Assembly (NCBI GenBank): GCA_018701215.1
Contig: JABIWH010000026.1
Coordinates: 14,769 to 78,768, forward strand
Source of the DNA: Rhodospirillaceae bacterium
GTDB taxonomy: Bacteria; Pseudomonadota; Alphaproteobacteria; GCA-2731375
Reading direction: 5' to 3'
DNA: 64,000 nt
Part shown: one piece after another, positions 1-7,607 of the stretch
How the letters are laid out: every line of letters starts with the position of its first letter
How positions within the stretch are numbered: the first letter of the stretch is position 1
Program-made: the position numbers and the translations under genes
Notes under the pieces: generated by a model
Told to the model about the DNA's origin: nothing
The model's database searches: none
What the model saw: the letters and a program-made list of their open reading frames with translations, nothing else

Positions 1-651
1 TTGCTGTTGGTGACAGGCAGTTTAGATGCCGTCGGCCTAACCATCATCCTTAATCTGCTGGTCTCGCTGGTGCTGGCGCCAGGACTGTGGCGGCAGGCGC
101 CGCGCGGTCCCTTACTGCGCCTGTCTCTGGGCAGTGCGCTGGGCTTTCCCATCGGTTTGGCGATCTTTCTGAACGCCAGCCTGGATTTGCTGCGCCTGGC
201 GATTGGCTTGATCATACTGGCATTCGCCGCCACCCTGGCGCTGCGGCAGAATACGGTCTCCACGCAGGGTGAACCGGCCGCCCGGCCCTGGCTGGACACC
301 CTGGTCGGTGTGTTGTCCGGCGCCATGGCGACGGCCCTGGCCATGCCGGGGCCGGCGGTAATGCTGTATTTATCGGCCCGGGGCATGGCCAAGGACGCGT
401 TGCGCGCCTGCACCCTTTGCCTGTTCACACTTTCATACGGCGCCGCCCTTGCCCTGCAAGCCGCCTCGGGCGCCGTGGCAAGCCAGGCATGGCTGGCGGC
501 GGCCTTCGCGGCCCTGCCCACCATATTGGGCGCGATCGCCGGCCACCGCCTGTCCAGCAGGCTTGATGAAGGCCGGTTTCGGGCCATTGTCCTGGGCATT
601 CTGCTGGTCACGGGAGCCTATACCACTGGCGCCGCCATGCTGAGTTGGTAA
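1..651 (+). CDS. TauE/SafE family permease, 5'-truncated
   Basis: The frame is open from the first base, so the N-terminus probably lies outside the window. The remaining 216 residues contain about six hydrophobic segments separated by short basic loops. There is a central break (residues about 84-96) and a second-half motif around GAMATALAMPGPAVMLYL, which fits the two-repeat architecture of the TauE/SafE (DUF81) sulfite/organoanion exporters. The family is usually about 250 residues, so roughly 30-40 are missing. The substrate cannot be read from the sequence. It ends in TAA and is followed by a long AT-rich gap, so it is not co-transcribed with the kinase downstream. Confidence 0.75.
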   Translation: MLLVTGSLDAVGLTIILNLLVSLVLAPGLWRQAPRGPLLRLSLGSALGFPIGLAIFLNASLDLLRLAIGLIILAFAATLALRQNTVSTQGEPAARPWLDTLVGVLSGAMATALAMPGPAVMLYLSARGMAKDALRACTLCLFTLSYGAALALQAASGAVASQAWLAAAFAALPTILGAIAGHRLSSRLDEGRFRAIVLGILLVTGAYTTGAAMLSW

Positions 652-711
652 GCGGGAACGCCTGTGAATGAAATTACAAGCCCAGTATTTGCGCATTAGT
701 GATTTTTTGTA

Positions 712-761
712 TTCTTAACTACTAAGAAATTTAAAATTTAGAATTACACATAATTTTAAAT
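712..761. repeat. Two adjacent AT-rich inverted repeats
   Basis: TTCTTA (712-717) pairs with TAAGAA (723-728) across 5 bp. ATTTAAAATT (729-738) pairs exactly with AATTTTAAAT (752-761) across 13 bp. They could be regulator sites or a bidirectional stop signal between the permease and the kinase. Low base complexity makes chance pairing possible. Confidence 0.4.
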
Positions 762-963
762 AATCGTAACTCTGTTTCAAATATGCAGCTATTTTTCATG
801 AGACATAGATAATCGGACATTGAAAACGGATGGATATAAAAAATGTAATATTTACCCGAATATTTTTGTCCGGCGGAAAATTCGCGTTACGATTGACCTT
901 TCAACATCTTTATATTGACTAACGTACATGACAATTATATTTTTATTGCATTGACGGGGATCT

Positions 964-991
964 CTGTCGCGATGTTCTCGCCACGGAATAG
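964..991 (+). promoter_or_regulatory. Operator-like palindrome upstream of hybrid kinase (copy 1)
   Basis: CTGTCGCGA, a 5-bp spacer (TGTTC) and TCGCCACGG form an imperfect palindrome that is followed directly by AATAG; the kinase start codon is 5 bp further on. The same arrangement, with 14 consecutive identical bases (TCGCCACGGAATAG) and a diverged spacer, lies on the minus strand at 7458-7485, just before the DUF1538 operon. Conserved half-sites with a variable spacer are typical of a dimeric regulator's operator. The regulator is not known. Confidence 0.55.
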
Positions 992-996
992 GTACA

Positions 997-3363
997 ATGA
1001 ATTTTATCGATGATGTGCAGAGCGATCACCCTGGCAGCGCGCTGCTAAGGACCATTCTGGATACAGTACCGGCTAGTATTTCGTTCCGAAATACCGACAA
1101 TCGAATTGTTTTCATTAATAAGCATGCCGCCGAAAATTATCTCGCCGAGCATCTGGGCGAGAGCAGAAAACGGGAGTTTGGGCCGGATAATTTTATCGGC
1201 AAATCCTTGACCGATTTGTTTGCTGACAACACAGAATACAATGTCGAGGCAATGATCGCCGAGGTGTTGGCATCAGGCGAAGCGATGCTCGATCGCGATA
1301 TGGTTAGCCCCAAATCTTCCCACAATTATCTGCTGAATATTATCCCGCTTTTCGATGATGCCGGCCTTGTTCTTGGCGCCGTCACTGTCGCCAACAATGT
1401 CACCGATCGCCGGGCGATGGAGCAGGCTTTAAACGATAGCGAGGCGTTTAATCAGGCCGCCATGGCCAGCATGATCGACGGACTTGTCGTGATTGATGTG
1501 GACGGCGTTATTCAAGCCTTTAACGCGGCGGCGGAAACCTTGTTCGGCTATAGCAGTGAAGAAGCCATTGGCCAGAATATCTCGCTGCTTATGACCGAAG
1601 AAGAGCATGACAAACATGACGATTACATAGCCAACTACCTGACCACCGGCGTATCGAAAATCCTGGCCAAAGGGCCGCGCGAAGTCTCTGGCCGGCACAA
1701 GGATGGGCGGTTACTTCCGCTGGAACTTAATATCGGCCGCATAGACAACGCCGACGGCATCCTATTTGTTGGCTCGTTGCGCGATATCAGTGAACGCAAA
1801 CGGGCGGAAGCGGCGCTGCGGCAAAGCCGGGAAGAGGCGGATCGGGCGCAAAAGCAGCTGCTGGACGCTATCGAGAATATTCCAGAAGGTATCGCGCTGT
1901 ATGATGCCGACCGCCGTTTGGTTTTGTACAATAAGACGTTACAGGAAATGTACCCTGCCCTGAAGGATGTCTATAAAACGGGGATAAACTTTGAAGACAT
2001 CGTCCGCGAGGTGGTTCGGCGCGGCGTGATCGACGAGGCTGCTGGTCAGGAAGAAGCGTGGATCGCTGAAAGATTGGGCTCGTTCGGCAAAAATACCGAA
2101 CCGGTCGAGCAAAAGTTCGCGGGCGACCGCTGGCTGCTGCTATCGGATCACCTCACCGACGACGGCAGCGTGGTCAGCATCAGAACCGATATTACGGAAC
2201 TGAAACAACGTGAGAGCGAACTGCGCCAGGCCCAAAAAATGGAGGCACTCGGCCAGTTGACCGGCGGCGTGGCCCATGATTTCAACAATCTGTTGGCGGT
2301 TATGATGGGCAATATCGCCCTGTTGGAAGAGGAGCTAGGCCCGGATAGTGATCTGAAAAATCTGACTGAACCTACGTTGCGCGCCATAGATCAGGCTTCG
2401 CATTTGACCAACCGTATGCTCTCCTTCGCGCGGCAACAGCCCCTCAAGGTCCAGAGCATAGAACCGAACGCCTTCCTGACGGGTGTTCAGCCCTTATTGC
2501 GGCAGGCCTTGAATGAAGGGATAAGAATCGAATTTTCCACGCTGATCGGCGTTTGGCCGTGCAAGGCGGACCTGGCGCAGTTGGAACAAGCGGTTTTGAA
2601 TTTGGCGATTAATGCCCGTGACGCCATGCCCGATGGCGGGCGGATGCGTATCGAAACGGCGAACATGGTGCTGCCTGATCCGAAAATCCGGGAGCAGCCC
2701 GAGCTGCCTCCCGGTGAATATGTAAGCATTGCCGTTGCCGACAGTGGCCATGGCATCAGCCAATCCGATCTGCCGCGTATTTTTGATCCATTTTTCACCA
2801 CGAAAGGGGTCGGCGAAGGCTCGGGGCTTGGTTTGAGCATGGTGCATGGCTTCGTCAAGCAATCCCAGGGCGATATCGCGGTTCATTCAGAGGCCGGCGT
2901 TGGCACGACATTTCGCATTTACCTGCCGCGCGCGGAAAACGGGCAAGACGTCCGCGCGGCGGTGAAGCGCACGGCGGTGAAGCCCATGGGCGCCGGCGAG
3001 ACCATACTTGTGATCGAGGACGAGGAAGACGTCCGATTGATGGTGGCTAGAAGCCTGAAAAAATTCGGCTACGAGGTCATTGCGGCCGATAGCGGGCAGG
3101 CGGGATTGGCGCAATTAAGCGAGCATGGCGACGTCGACCTGCTGTTAACCGATGTGCTGCTGCCGGGCGGGATGAACGGTCAGGAAATCGCCGATCTGGC
3201 ACATGAGAGCCAGCCTAAACTAAAGGTGCTGTACATGTCGGGCTACTCCCGCGACACCATCATCGACCAGGGCCGCCTCAGGCCCGATGTTCGGCTGCTG
3301 TCAAAACCCTTCATACCCGCAGATCTTGGCCGCCGGGTCCGCGAAGTGCTGGATGAAGATTAG
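997..3363 (+). CDS. PAS-containing hybrid sensor histidine kinase
   Basis: A 788-residue soluble hybrid kinase with no transmembrane segment, so it probably senses a cytoplasmic signal. Three PAS-like domains occupy about residues 15-140, 148-270 and 285-405. A HisKA region follows, with phospho-acceptor H427 in AHDFNN. The ATPase domain shows the N box (N539 in NLAINARDAM), G1 box (DSGHG, 582-586), FFTTK (599-603) and G2 box (GEGSGLGLS, 606-614). The C-terminal receiver domain (about 669-786) keeps the acidic pocket at 674-677, D719 as phospho-acceptor and K770. No separate response regulator is adjacent. The start at 997 is an ATG without a strong ribosome site, 5 bp after the operator-like element. 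Confidence 0.9.
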   Translation: MNFIDDVQSDHPGSALLRTILDTVPASISFRNTDNRIVFINKHAAENYLAEHLGESRKREFGPDNFIGKSLTDLFADNTEYNVEAMIAEVLASGEAMLDRDMVSPKSSHNYLLNIIPLFDDAGLVLGAVTVANNVTDRRAMEQALNDSEAFNQAAMASMIDGLVVIDVDGVIQAFNAAAETLFGYSSEEAIGQNISLLMTEEEHDKHDDYIANYLTTGVSKILAKGPREVSGRHKDGRLLPLELNIGRIDNADGILFVGSLRDISERKRAEAALRQSREEADRAQKQLLDAIENIPEGIALYDADRRLVLYNKTLQEMYPALKDVYKTGINFEDIVREVVRRGVIDEAAGQEEAWIAERLGSFGKNTEPVEQKFAGDRWLLLSDHLTDDGSVVSIRTDITELKQRESELRQAQKMEALGQLTGGVAHDFNNLLAVMMGNIALLEEELGPDSDLKNLTEPTLRAIDQASHLTNRMLSFARQQPLKVQSIEPNAFLTGVQPLLRQALNEGIRIEFSTLIGVWPCKADLAQLEQAVLNLAINARDAMPDGGRMRIETANMVLPDPKIREQPELPPGEYVSIAVADSGHGISQSDLPRIFDPFFTTKGVGEGSGLGLSMVHGFVKQSQGDIAVHSEAGVGTTFRIYLPRAENGQDVRAAVKRTAVKPMGAGETILVIEDEEDVRLMVARSLKKFGYEVIAADSGQAGLAQLSEHGDVDLLLTDVLLPGGMNGQEIADLAHESQPKLKVLYMSGYSRDTIIDQGRLRPDVRLLSKPFIPADLGRRVREVLDED

Positions 3364-3391
3364 CCGCGGCATGGTCTAACCCGGAACCACG

Positions 3392-4417
3392 CTAGCCGAC
3401 CCGCACCACGATCTTGCCGAAATGCCGGCCTTTGGGCAGTGCCTGCAGTGCCTCGGACAAGCCCTCGAAGTCATAAATATGACCGTCCAAAGCCGGGTGA
3501 AAATCCGGCTTATCGTCAAGATGCGCCATCATGGCCTGAAAATCCGCGACGCTGCCCGTGGAAATACCGATCATCCGCTTGCGGAACATGAACACCAGGG
3601 GCAGGTTTATCTCCGCCACGGATCCGCCCACGTTGCCGATCAGGGACATGGTGCCGTCGGCCCGGGTTGCCCGCATGGACTGTGCGATGGTATCGGCCCC
3701 GCCGATCTCCACCACAAGGTCGGCACCCCGGCCATCGGTCAGGCCCAGCACAGCCTTGCCCCATTCAGGCGTTTTGGAATAATTGATCGTCTCATCGGCG
3801 CCCAGCGCCCGCAGACGCGCCAGCTTATCATCGCTGGACGAAGTGGCGATCACCCGCGCGCCCCGGGCCTTAGCCAGCTGCAAGGCGAACAGAGAGACAC
3901 CGCCCGTACCAAGCGTTACGACCGTGCCGCCGTCGACCGCGGTTTCCGGCATCTCCGCCAGGGCGTTCCAGGCAGTGATTGCCGCGCAGCACAAGGTTGC
4001 CGCCTCTTCATCCGAGAAATGCTCGGGCACCGGCACCGAGCTGGCAACGGCCACATTCATGTACTCCCGCGCCGTACCGTCCAGCGGGCCGCCCAAGGCA
4101 CCGTCGAAGCCAGCCGGTCCCAGGTCGCCGCCAAACCAGTTTTGGATAAAACACGGCAGCCGGCGTGAACCCAGGGCGACATCTTCAACACCCGCGCCCA
4201 ACGCGACCACTTCGCCAACACCATCGGACAGCGGCACCAGTGGCAGCTCGCCCGACATCCGGCCATAGCCGCGGCCAATCATCAGATAGTCGCGGTAATT
4301 CAGCGAAACAGCCTGCATCTTCAACAACACTTCGCCGGGTCCCGGTTCCGGCTGGGGCACATCCACCAGCTTCAAGCCGTCAAAACTCCATTCGTCGGTG
4401 ATTTGCCATTGTTTCAT
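3392..4417 (-). CDS. Zinc-independent MDR-family NAD(P)H oxidoreductase
   Basis: This 341-residue medium-chain dehydrogenase/reductase has the N-terminal GroES-like fold (PGPGEVLLKMQAVSLNYRDYL) and a Rossmann segment (VTLGTGGVSLFALQLAKARGARVIATSSSDDK, around 165-200). The cysteine cluster of the structural zinc site is absent, which points to the quinone-oxidoreductase or enoyl-reductase side of the family rather than a classical zinc alcohol dehydrogenase. The substrate cannot be inferred. It is transcribed towards the kinase gene and ends 28 bp from it (convergent). A GST gene starts 64 bp away on the other strand, so the interval between them is a short divergent promoter region. Confidence 0.8.
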   Translation of the reverse strand: MKQWQITDEWSFDGLKLVDVPQPEPGPGEVLLKMQAVSLNYRDYLMIGRGYGRMSGELPLVPLSDGVGEVVALGAGVEDVALGSRRLPCFIQNWFGGDLGPAGFDGALGGPLDGTAREYMNVAVASSVPVPEHFSDEEAATLCCAAITAWNALAEMPETAVDGGTVVTLGTGGVSLFALQLAKARGARVIATSSSDDKLARLRALGADETINYSKTPEWGKAVLGLTDGRGADLVVEIGGADTIAQSMRATRADGTMSLIGNVGGSVAEINLPLVFMFRKRMIGISTGSVADFQAMMAHLDDKPDFHPALDGHIYDFEGLSEALQALPKGRHFGKIVVRVG

Positions 4418-4481
4418 TGTTCTGCCTCTGCCCTTATTCTAATCCCGCATGCCACTCCGATTATAACGAAGGTCCGCTGCA

Positions 4482-5084
4482 ATGATGAAGCTTTACGATG
4501 CCGCCCTGTCCGGGAACTGTCACAAGGTCCGCCTGCTGCTGTCCATGCTGAAGCTGGAACACGAGGTTGTGGCCATGAGCCTGCCGGACCTGGACCACAA
4601 GACGCCGGAGCATCTGGCCCGAAATCCCCTGGGTACCCTGCCCGTGCTGGAGGACGGTGATATCACGATCTATGATTCCCAGGCCATCCTGGTCTACTTG
4701 GCGCGCAAACATGGCGGCGAGGATTGGTTGCCCGGCGATGCCGCCGGCCAGGCCTTGGTACAGCAATGGCTGTCCTATGCGGTCAATGAAATCTGGAACG
4801 GACCTGCCCTGGCCCGCGCCTTCCTGCTATTTAACCGGGATGTAGACCTGGCCCGCTGTCAGGCCGCTGGACAGAGCGCCCTGGCACATCTGGATGCGCG
4901 CCTGTCGGCGCATGACTGGCTGGCCCTGGATCGCCCCACGATTGCCGATATCGCCTGCTATCCCTATTCCGCCCTGGCCGAGGCCGGCGAAATTTCACTG
5001 GCGCCGTACCAGGCGCTGAACGCCTGGTTTAAACGTATCGAGGCCCTGCCCGGTTATGTGAGCATGCCGGGACTTGGCGGATAG
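4482..5084 (+). CDS. Glutathione S-transferase family protein
   Basis: A 200-residue GST. The N-terminal thioredoxin-like fold is visible as MKLYDAALSGNCHKVRLLL, the cis-proline loop as GTLPVLED, and the glutathione-binding turn as DSQAILVYLARK; an all-helical C-terminal domain follows. A serine (SGNCHK region) sits where theta/beta-like classes place the activating residue. It probably conjugates or reduces small electrophiles with glutathione in the cytoplasm; the substrate is unknown. The gene begins with two adjacent ATG codons and ends 7 bp before the convergent CBS gene. Confidence 0.85.
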   Translation: MMKLYDAALSGNCHKVRLLLSMLKLEHEVVAMSLPDLDHKTPEHLARNPLGTLPVLEDGDITIYDSQAILVYLARKHGGEDWLPGDAAGQALVQQWLSYAVNEIWNGPALARAFLLFNRDVDLARCQAAGQSALAHLDARLSAHDWLALDRPTIADIACYPYSALAEAGEISLAPYQALNAWFKRIEALPGYVSMPGLGG

Positions 5085-5091
5085 CCGTGCG

Positions 5092-5514
5092 TCAGGCCTC
5101 GACCGTCTTCGCCTCGTGCTCCACATAGGCCAGCACCATGTCGCGCAGGGTGACGATGCCGACCAATTTACGTTCATGGTCCGTAACCAGTCCGCGGGAG
5201 AGGCCGAAGTCGCCGAGCATGCGCACCGCATAGCGAATGTCCATGGCGATATCCAGGGTCAGTGCCGGTTTCGACATGATCTCGTAGATATCGACCCGGT
5301 CGGGCGAGAGGTTCTTGGCAATGACCTTGTTGGCGACATCCGAGACCACGACCAGGCCCAGTTCATCGCGTTCATCCCGGCGTAAGACGACCAGGGAACT
5401 AACGCCGTGTTCACGCATGACCCGCATGGCATCACGCACCGGGGTCATGGGATCGATGGTGTGCACCTCGGTGCGCATGACCTCGCCGACTTTAATATGG
5501 GGGATCGACTTCAT
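5092..5514 (-). CDS. CBS-domain pair protein, last gene of the DUF1538 operon
   Basis: A 140-residue protein made almost entirely of two CBS motifs (about residues 8-62 and 72-132). Typical strings are VGEVMRTEVHTIDPMTPVRDAMRVM and KLVGIVTLRDMVLAY. CBS pairs bind adenine nucleotides and usually gate an attached or partner transporter or enzyme. Here the partner must be supplied in trans, and the gene is translationally coupled (4-bp overlap) to the P-II-like gene upstream. I infer a role as nucleotide sensor for the DUF1538 membrane proteins; its ligand is not known. Confidence 0.85.
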   Translation of the reverse strand: MKSIPHIKVGEVMRTEVHTIDPMTPVRDAMRVMREHGVSSLVVLRRDERDELGLVVVSDVANKVIAKNLSPDRVDIYEIMSKPALTLDIAMDIRYAVRMLGDFGLSRGLVTDHERKLVGIVTLRDMVLAYVEHEAKTVEA

Positions 5515-5861
5515 ATCTGATCCTCGATTTCACTTGATAGGGTTTTCATTTGCGTCTTCAGGCCCACGGCATCTTCGATTTCCACCTGGAAAGCAATGCC
5601 GGCGCCGTGTTCTTCGTTGAATTTTCCGACGATGGCAATTTCCTCCAGGATGTCGCGGCTTAATTGTTCCGCGACCAGAAACAGGATCAGATCCCGCTGG
5701 CCGGACAGGTTCAGGCCCATGAAGGTTTTCTCGGGCACCAGACCTTCGCCACGGGCGGACGTGATCACGGTCGAGCCGGTGGCGCCCGCCTCCCGCGCCG
5801 CTTCAAGTATGGTGTCCGTATGGTTGTCGTCCACCAAGGCCACGATCAGCTTGAACTTCAT
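5511..5861 (-). CDS. P-II (GlnB-like) small signalling protein
   Basis: A 116-residue protein with the ferredoxin-like pattern of the P-II superfamily: KLIVALVDDNHTDTILEAAREAGATGSTVITSARGEG, then a T-loop-like segment and a second beta-alpha-beta unit. The canonical uridylylated tyrosine and the full GlnB T-loop are not evident, so it is a P-II-like relative rather than GlnB or GlnK. It overlaps its neighbours by 4 bp on each side, between a CBS protein and a DUF1538 membrane protein. P-II proteins commonly sit beside the transporter they block, as AmtB-GlnK does. By analogy I infer control of the DUF1538 pair. Confidence 0.75.
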   Translation of the reverse strand: MKFKLIVALVDDNHTDTILEAAREAGATGSTVITSARGEGLVPEKTFMGLNLSGQRDLILFLVAEQLSRDILEEIAIVGKFNEEHGAGIAFQVEIEDAVGLKTQMKTLSSEIEDQI

Positions 5862-6664
5862 TGGCTTTCTCCCTTCTTGTGGCGGCGTTTGCGTAACCAG
5901 TCGCCGAATTGTGCATACCCCATGACGGTGATCATCGGAAATAGTGAGGCAAAGGCGATCAGGCCGAAACCGTCCAGCAGGGGGCTGCGGCCTGATATGG
6001 TGGTCGCCAGGCCAAGGCCCAGGGCCGTCACCAGGGGCACGGTAACGGTCGAGGTCGTCACGCCGCCCGAATCATAGGCCAGCGGGATGATCGCCCGATT
6101 GTTGGACTGGCTGGCCCGGATGGTCTGGATGATCACGATAATATAGCCGGCGGCAATGTAATAGTGCAGCGGCGTGCCGGTGACGATGCGGAAGGTACCC
6201 AGGGATACCCCAAAGGCGACACCGATGGCGACGGCGATGCGCAAGCCCCAGATGCCGGCCACACCGCCCGAAACCTGATTGGCCTTGATGGCGACGGCGA
6301 TCAGTGACGGCTCGGCTATGGTGGCGGCGAAACCGACGGCGGCGGCAAACAGATAAACCCAGTAATAGTCATGCCAGCGCACGTTTTCGACCATGCTGTT
6401 AGCCTCGGCGCCATGAATGAAGACCGGGTCCGTCAACTGCTTGGCCATCAGCTCGCCCATCGGGAACAGGGCCTGCTCCAACCCGACCAGGAAAAAAGTC
6501 AGGCCAAGGACCACGTAGACAAAGCCGATGATGATATTGCGCAGATGCGGCAGGGGCCGGCGGATCACCAGGAATTGAAAGCCGAACAATACCATGGCGA
6601 TGGGCAGCACGTCGCGGCCGGAGGCCAGGAGGGTCCAAAACAGTTGCGCCAGGATTTCCATCAC
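5858..6664 (-). CDS. DUF1538 multi-pass membrane protein (second of pair)
   Basis: A 268-residue membrane protein of the DUF1538 family with about seven hydrophobic segments. The family signatures are LGLTFFLVGLEQALFPMGE near residue 55 and AYDSGGVTTSTVTVPLVTALGLGLATTISGRSPLLDGFGLIAFASLFPMITVMGY near the C-terminus. The paralogue at 6678-7439 has the same blocks. From memory, a DUF1538 gene pair called umpAB in Halomonas was reported as a two-component Na+(Li+,K+)/H+ antiporter, and this pair has the same two-gene organisation. The stop overlaps the P-II-like gene by 4 bp, indicating one mRNA. Confidence 0.85.
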   Translation of the reverse strand: MMEILAQLFWTLLASGRDVLPIAMVLFGFQFLVIRRPLPHLRNIIIGFVYVVLGLTFFLVGLEQALFPMGELMAKQLTDPVFIHGAEANSMVENVRWHDYYWVYLFAAAVGFAATIAEPSLIAVAIKANQVSGGVAGIWGLRIAVAIGVAFGVSLGTFRIVTGTPLHYYIAAGYIIVIIQTIRASQSNNRAIIPLAYDSGGVTTSTVTVPLVTALGLGLATTISGRSPLLDGFGLIAFASLFPMITVMGYAQFGDWLRKRRHKKGESQ

Positions 6665-6677
6665 CGCCCGCCGTCCC

Positions 6678-7439
6678 TCAACTCAGACCCGACCACAGCA
6701 TGCCGAACAGCATGACGAAGATCATCGGTGACAGGGAGGCAAAGGCGATCAGGCCAAAGCCGTCGATCATCGGATTGCGGCCTCGAATGGTGGTGGCCAG
6801 GCCGACGCCCAGGGCGGTGACCAGGGGCACGGTGATGGTCGAGGTGGTAACGCCGCCTGAATCATAGGCGATGCCGACGATATTCGCCGGCGCGAAAAAG
6901 GTTAGTACGACGACCGCCAGATAACCGCCAATGATCAAATATTGGATCGGCCAGCCCTTGAGGATTCGAAAGACCCCCAGCACCAGCGCCGCGCCGACGG
7001 AAAAGGCCACGGTGCCCCGCAAATAGAACGCATAGTTGGCCTGGGCCGCGGGCGATGCTTCAACCACGCCGGCGGCGGCGGCGACTTTCGCCGCCTCGGC
7101 CACCACCGCGATCAACGCCGGTTCGGCCGCCGTCGTCCCAAAACCCAGGGCGAAGGCAAAGGCCAGCAGCCAGAACAGGCTGCCCTTGTGGGCCAAGGCG
7201 TCGGCCATGGCCTCGCCAATGGGAAACAGGGCCAGCTCCAAGCCCTGAATAAAAAGCGTCAGGCCGATCAGAACAAAGACCAGGCCAAGCAGAATGCCGG
7301 CCAAATTTGGAATGGGTTGCTGCAATACGACAAGTTGAAAAAACGCGACGACAATTACGATTGGCGCCAGATCACGGACCGAGCCGGTCACCAGCCCGAG
7401 GAAGCGGAGTAGCTCTTTTTGTGTTTTGGAGCGCGTCAC
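6678..7439 (-). CDS. DUF1538 multi-pass membrane protein (first of pair)
   Basis: A 253-residue DUF1538 protein starting with GTG, preceded by a GAAAGG ribosome-site-like stretch at about 7448-7453. It has the same GLTLFIQGLELALFPIGEAMA and AYDSGGVTTSTITVPLVTALGVGLATTIRGRNPMIDGFGLIAFASLSPMIFVM blocks as its partner, and a glycine-rich AAEPALIAVVAEAAKVAAAAG loop. The basic N-terminus (MTRSKTQKELLRF) should be cytoplasmic. It is the promoter-proximal gene of the four-gene operon, 18 bp after the operator-like element at 7458-7485. The likely role is one half of a cation/proton antiporter, inferred from remembered work on UmpAB. Confidence 0.85.
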   Translation of the reverse strand: MTRSKTQKELLRFLGLVTGSVRDLAPIVIVVAFFQLVVLQQPIPNLAGILLGLVFVLIGLTLFIQGLELALFPIGEAMADALAHKGSLFWLLAFAFALGFGTTAAEPALIAVVAEAAKVAAAAGVVEASPAAQANYAFYLRGTVAFSVGAALVLGVFRILKGWPIQYLIIGGYLAVVVLTFFAPANIVGIAYDSGGVTTSTITVPLVTALGVGLATTIRGRNPMIDGFGLIAFASLSPMIFVMLFGMLWSGLS

Positions 7440-7457
7440 TCCGCCGCCTTTCTAAAT

Positions 7458-7485
7458 CTATTCCGTGGCGATGTTTTCGCAACGG
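7458..7485 (-). promoter_or_regulatory. Operator-like palindrome upstream of DUF1538 operon (copy 2)
   Basis: Read on the minus strand: CCGTTGCGA, a 5-bp spacer, TCGCCACGG, AATAG. It matches the element at 964-991 at 21 of 28 positions, and five of the seven mismatches fall in the spacer. It points towards the DUF1538 start codon, as copy 1 points towards the kinase start. It lies in the 168-bp divergent gap between the DUF1538 operon and the CaiB/BaiF gene, so it could serve either. Confidence 0.55.
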
Positions 7486-7607
7486 TCATAGATTTACAGC
7501 CAAATATAAAATTACACTTAAAGATGCATGTGGCAAAGGCCTATGGCATTGTTCCGGCTGCGGCGGGTTGGTAGTGTCGCCGTTGACGAATTTGAAAGGA
7601 CGCGGGC

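Larger units (their letters stand above)
652..996. other. AT-rich intergenic region before the hybrid kinase
   Basis: This 345-bp stretch is much richer in A/T than its surroundings and holds no convincing coding frame. It contains a 6-bp inverted repeat (712-717 and 723-728), a perfect 10-bp inverted repeat (729-738 and 752-761) and, at its right end, the operator-like element at 964-991. It probably holds the promoter of the kinase gene, although no clear -35/-10 pair stands out. Confidence 0.6.

Noticed and set aside
741..757. Irr-box-like TTTAGAA in the AT-rich gap before the kinase
   Set aside because: The second half-site is not recognisable; one half in AT-rich DNA is expected by chance.
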